NCBI RefSeq assembly: GCF_963674925.1
Contig: NZ_OY771647.1
Coordinates: 2,743,501-2,807,500 of the forward strand
Source of the DNA: an uncultured Draconibacterium sp.
GTDB taxonomy: Bacteria > Bacteroidota > Bacteroidia > Bacteroidales > Prolixibacteraceae
Direction of reading: 5' to 3'
Length of the DNA: 64,000 nt
Shown here: positions 61,361 through 64,000 of the stretch, one piece after another
Layout: every line of letters starts with the position of its first letter
Numbering within the stretch: position 1 is the stretch's first letter
Notes under the pieces: model-generated
What the model was told of the DNA's origin: nothing
What the model saw: only the letters and a program-made list of their open reading frames with translations
Database searches by the model: none
Program-made: the position numbers and the translations under genes

Positions 61361-62842
61361 ATGAAACGTCTACACCTTTTTGTTATAAAATCATTTCTAG
61401 GGCCATTTTTTATGACCTTTTTTATTGTGGTCTTCGTACTGCTTATGCAGTTTCTGTGGAAGTACGTAGACGATCTGGTTGGAAAAGGACTTGATTTTAA
61501 AGTGCTGGGCGAAATGATGTTTTATGCATCGTTTGCTTTACTTCCGCTGGCATTCCCGCTGGCTATGCTGCTGGCATCAATTATGACTTTTGGAGCATTA
61601 GGCGAAAATTACGAGCTGGTGGCAATGAAAGCTTCCGGAATTTCGCTTTTCAGAATCATGCGTCCATTAATAGTTATTGCGATACTAATTACCGGAATTG
61701 CTTTCTATTTTTCCAATAATGTTCTTCCGAAAACAAACCTGAAATTCTCGACACTTTTATACAGTGTTAAAAAACAACGCCCCGAACTGGTTTTACAGGA
61801 AGGGGTTTTTACCAACGAAATGGATGGTTACAGTATTAAAGTTGGCAAGCGCGATAACGAAACAAAAATGCTGTACGATCTGCTCATCTACGACCATACC
61901 AAAAATAAACCCAACGAAAGTGTTACGGTTGCCGATTCGGGATTATTGCGTATTACGGAGGATAAAAAGTTCATGGTGCTGAATTTGTTTAGCGGAGTAA
62001 CTTACCAGGAGCAGGCATCGCAAAACCGGGGGAAAAAGGAAACATATCCGTATCAACGCAATCGTTTTGAAGAACAAACGATCAGGGTAAAAGTCCGCGA
62101 TTTTGAATTTAACCGCCGCGACGAAAGCATTTTTAAAAACCAATACAGAATGCTAACCATCGATCAGTTGGTGGCTGCCGATGACAGTTTGTCGGATGAT
62201 TATTACGATCGCTTGCGTAATTATATGATGCAGATTAGTATAAACCCGACAATTACGCGGAGGATGTATAATCTGACTGCAAAAGCCGATTCGTTGAAAC
62301 GGGATATTGAGGAAGTAAAAGCAGATTCTGTATTTGATTTTGATACTTATTATTCAGGACTTGATAAGTGGGTGCAGGCCGATATTGCCAAAAGTGCACT
62401 CGATAGAGCCCGAAGCAATATGCAACAGGTAAACATGTTTCAGGGGCAGCTTTACAATAAAAAGAAAACGCTGAATAAATACCGCATGGAGCGACACCGG
62501 AAATTTACGCTGTCGATTGCCGTGCTCATCTTCTTTTTTATCGGGGCACCTTTAGGTGCAATTATCCGAAAAGGAGGATTGGGAATGCCGGTAGTTGTGT
62601 CTATTTTCCTGTTTATTTTATATTACATTGTTTCCATGAGTGGCGAAAAAACTGCCCGCGAAGACGTTTGGGATATGTTTAACGGAATGTGGTTTTCGTC
62701 CTATATCTTTCTGCCCATTGGCGTTTGGTTGACCTATAAAGCTGCTACCGATTCGGCTATCATGACAGCAGAAGCTTATACAAAGTTTTTTGCCCGCCTG
62801 GGGCTCGAACGGTTTTTCAAGAAAAAGAAATCAAACGACTAA
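61361..62842 (+). CDS. LptF/LptG-family permease
   Basis: A membrane protein of 493 residues, YjgP/YjgQ family. Three N-terminal helices (about 10-35, 55-78, 100-120), a long periplasmic jellyroll region (about 130-380, with a helical insertion, longer than in E. coli), and three C-terminal helices. It is one half of the LptB2FG exporter that extracts LPS from the inner membrane, or a related lipid exporter. The glycosyltransferase gene follows by 6 bp. Confidence 0.9.
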   Translation: MKRLHLFVIKSFLGPFFMTFFIVVFVLLMQFLWKYVDDLVGKGLDFKVLGEMMFYASFALLPLAFPLAMLLASIMTFGALGENYELVAMKASGISLFRIMRPLIVIAILITGIAFYFSNNVLPKTNLKFSTLLYSVKKQRPELVLQEGVFTNEMDGYSIKVGKRDNETKMLYDLLIYDHTKNKPNESVTVADSGLLRITEDKKFMVLNLFSGVTYQEQASQNRGKKETYPYQRNRFEEQTIRVKVRDFEFNRRDESIFKNQYRMLTIDQLVAADDSLSDDYYDRLRNYMMQISINPTITRRMYNLTAKADSLKRDIEEVKADSVFDFDTYYSGLDKWVQADIAKSALDRARSNMQQVNMFQGQLYNKKKTLNKYRMERHRKFTLSIAVLIFFFIGAPLGAIIRKGGLGMPVVVSIFLFILYYIVSMSGEKTAREDVWDMFNGMWFSSYIFLPIGVWLTYKAATDSAIMTAEAYTKFFARLGLERFFKKKKSND

Positions 62843-62848
62843 GCCCGA

Positions 62849-64000
62849 ATGAACATCTTGCAGGTAACAAATAAGGTTCCGTTTCCAGCCAGGGATGGTG
62901 GGGCCATTGCCTGTATGAATTTAACAAAAGGATTTGCACGGCTGGGAAATAGGGTAACTGTGCTGGCGATGAATACCTTAAAACATCATGTTCGGCCGGA
63001 TGAAATTCCCGATGAAATAAATCAATTGGCAACATTTAAACTGGTAGATGTTCCTGCTAAAATAAATGCGTTTACCGCTTTATCAAATCTAATCTTTTCG
63101 CGAAAACCTTACAATGCAGTACGTTTTATAGATGATGATTTTAGTGCAGCGCTGGCAGAATTGTTATCCGAAAATGAGTTTGATATTATTCAGTTGGAGG
63201 GACTTTATGTTTGTCCGTACATTCCGGTAATACGAAAGTATTCCAATGCAACAGTGGTTTATCGTGCGCATAATGTTGAGTTTGAAATTTGGGAAAGGGC
63301 AGCAAAACTATCACATGGAGTGAAAAAGTTATACCTCCAAAATCTTTCAAAAAGGATAAAAAGCTTCGAGACGGGATTGTTAAACTCGTACGATATTTTA
63401 GTTCCGATAACTGCCCGAGACGGCGAGATTCTGGATTCGTTGGGTAATATGAAAGACAAACAGGTTTCTCAAACCGGAATCGATTCATCGGTTGTTGCCC
63501 CGGTTTCATCCAGTTTGGAATTCCCAACGCTTTTTCACCTGGGATCGTTAGAATGGGCGCCCAACCAGGAAGGTATTTTGTGGTTTATTGAAAACTGCTG
63601 GAAGCAGATTCACACCCGATATCCCGATTTGTGTTTTCATGTAGCCGGAAGAAATGCACCACCGTGGTTAATCGATAAATTAAATGTCGATGGTGTTATT
63701 TTCGAAGGAGAAGTTACCGATGCTTATCGCTTTATGAATTCGAAAGCTATTATGATTGTTCCACTATTTTCGGGAAGCGGCATGCGAATTAAAATTATTG
63801 AAGGAATGGCGTTGGGAAAAAGTATTGTGTCAACATCGATAGGCGCTGAAGGAATTAAGGTTACCGATGGTGAGAATATTTTGCTGGCTAACGATGCGAA
63901 TAGTTTTATTGATGCTGTTTCCAGCTTACTCGAAGATCGTAACAATTTTGAGCGTATTGGAAAGAATGCCACTCTTTTTATCCAACAGAATTTTGATAAT
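62849..64000 (+). CDS. Glycosyltransferase (GT4-like), cut by right edge
   Basis: The frame opens with MNILQVTNKVPFPARDGGAIACMNL at ATG 62849 and runs 384 codons to the window edge without a stop. GT-B features: N-terminal acceptor domain with YRAHNVEFEIW, and donor domain with VIFEGEVTD, SGSGMRIKIIEGMALGKSIVSTSIGAEGI. It follows the Lpt permease by 6 bp, so a role in surface polysaccharide or LPS is plausible. About 10-30 residues may be missing at the C-terminus. Confidence 0.9.
   Translation, partial: MNILQVTNKVPFPARDGGAIACMNLTKGFARLGNRVTVLAMNTLKHHVRPDEIPDEINQLATFKLVDVPAKINAFTALSNLIFSRKPYNAVRFIDDDFSAALAELLSENEFDIIQLEGLYVCPYIPVIRKYSNATVVYRAHNVEFEIWERAAKLSHGVKKLYLQNLSKRIKSFETGLLNSYDILVPITARDGEILDSLGNMKDKQVSQTGIDSSVVAPVSSSLEFPTLFHLGSLEWAPNQEGILWFIENCWKQIHTRYPDLCFHVAGRNAPPWLIDKLNVDGVIFEGEVTDAYRFMNSKAIMIVPLFSGSGMRIKIIEGMALGKSIVSTSIGAEGIKVTDGENILLANDANSFIDAVSSLLEDRNNFERIGKNATLFIQQNFDN

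Overview
The window looks like a chromosome segment of a Bacteroidota bacterium, probably of the Marinilabiliales/Prolixibacteraceae type. Support: signal peptides ending in a small residue plus AQ, promoter-like TAnnTTTG boxes without obvious Shine-Dalgarno sequences, family-typical genes (DUF4954, DUF4252, futalosine-route mqnB), and many short intergenic repeat families. Lineage is inferred from gene content and style only. There are no phage genes, transposases or CRISPR arrays.

Layout. 1-7.4 kb: end of a respiratory Fe-S/NrfD (HybA-HybB-like) operon flanked by two membrane-anchored GcvH-like proteins, followed by a sensor kinase with heme-type CxxCH motifs and its sigma-54 activator; an exact 680-bp tandem duplication overlaps this two-component pair. 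7.4-11.8 kb: archaemetzincin, an ECF sigma operon with a DUF4252 protein, and typA. 12.1-28.0 kb: the most distinctive region, a run of six PQQ-type beta-propeller proteins, an NHL protein, a four-Cys mini-protein, a Tat ferredoxin, a NapH-like polyferredoxin, a NuoE-NuoF-like fusion and a flavoprotein that has lost its NAD(P)H domain. I read it as an uncharacterised electron-transfer system linking NADH in the cytoplasm to exported propellers. 28-36 kb: glycosyltransferase, a GIY-YIG nuclease gene between palindromic repeats, a YbbA/YbbP-like ABC exporter, ThuA, guanine deaminase, a PAS-LuxR regulator. 36-46 kb: DUF4954, glmS, a VTT membrane protein, fabD, an orphan NtrC-type regulator, flavin reductase-rubredoxin, CDGSH protein, lactonase-fold protein. 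46-54.5 kb: folE, mqnB, hldD, lysoplasmalogenase, a second ECF sigma operon, M64 peptidase, MscS channel. 54.6-64 kb: two Lrp-type regulators bracketing an ammonium transporter, rlmB, ABC-F ATPase, tRNA-Met, a START-like protein, an LptF/G permease and a glycosyltransferase cut by the right edge.

A second theme is intergenic sequence. At least five loci carry degenerate tandem repeats with a strict 7-nt period but different sequences, resembling in style the heptanucleotide STRR repeats known from cyanobacteria. One lies inside a gene and encodes its signal peptide. Other families are long palindromes flanking genes, one of which supplies a gene's last codons and stop.
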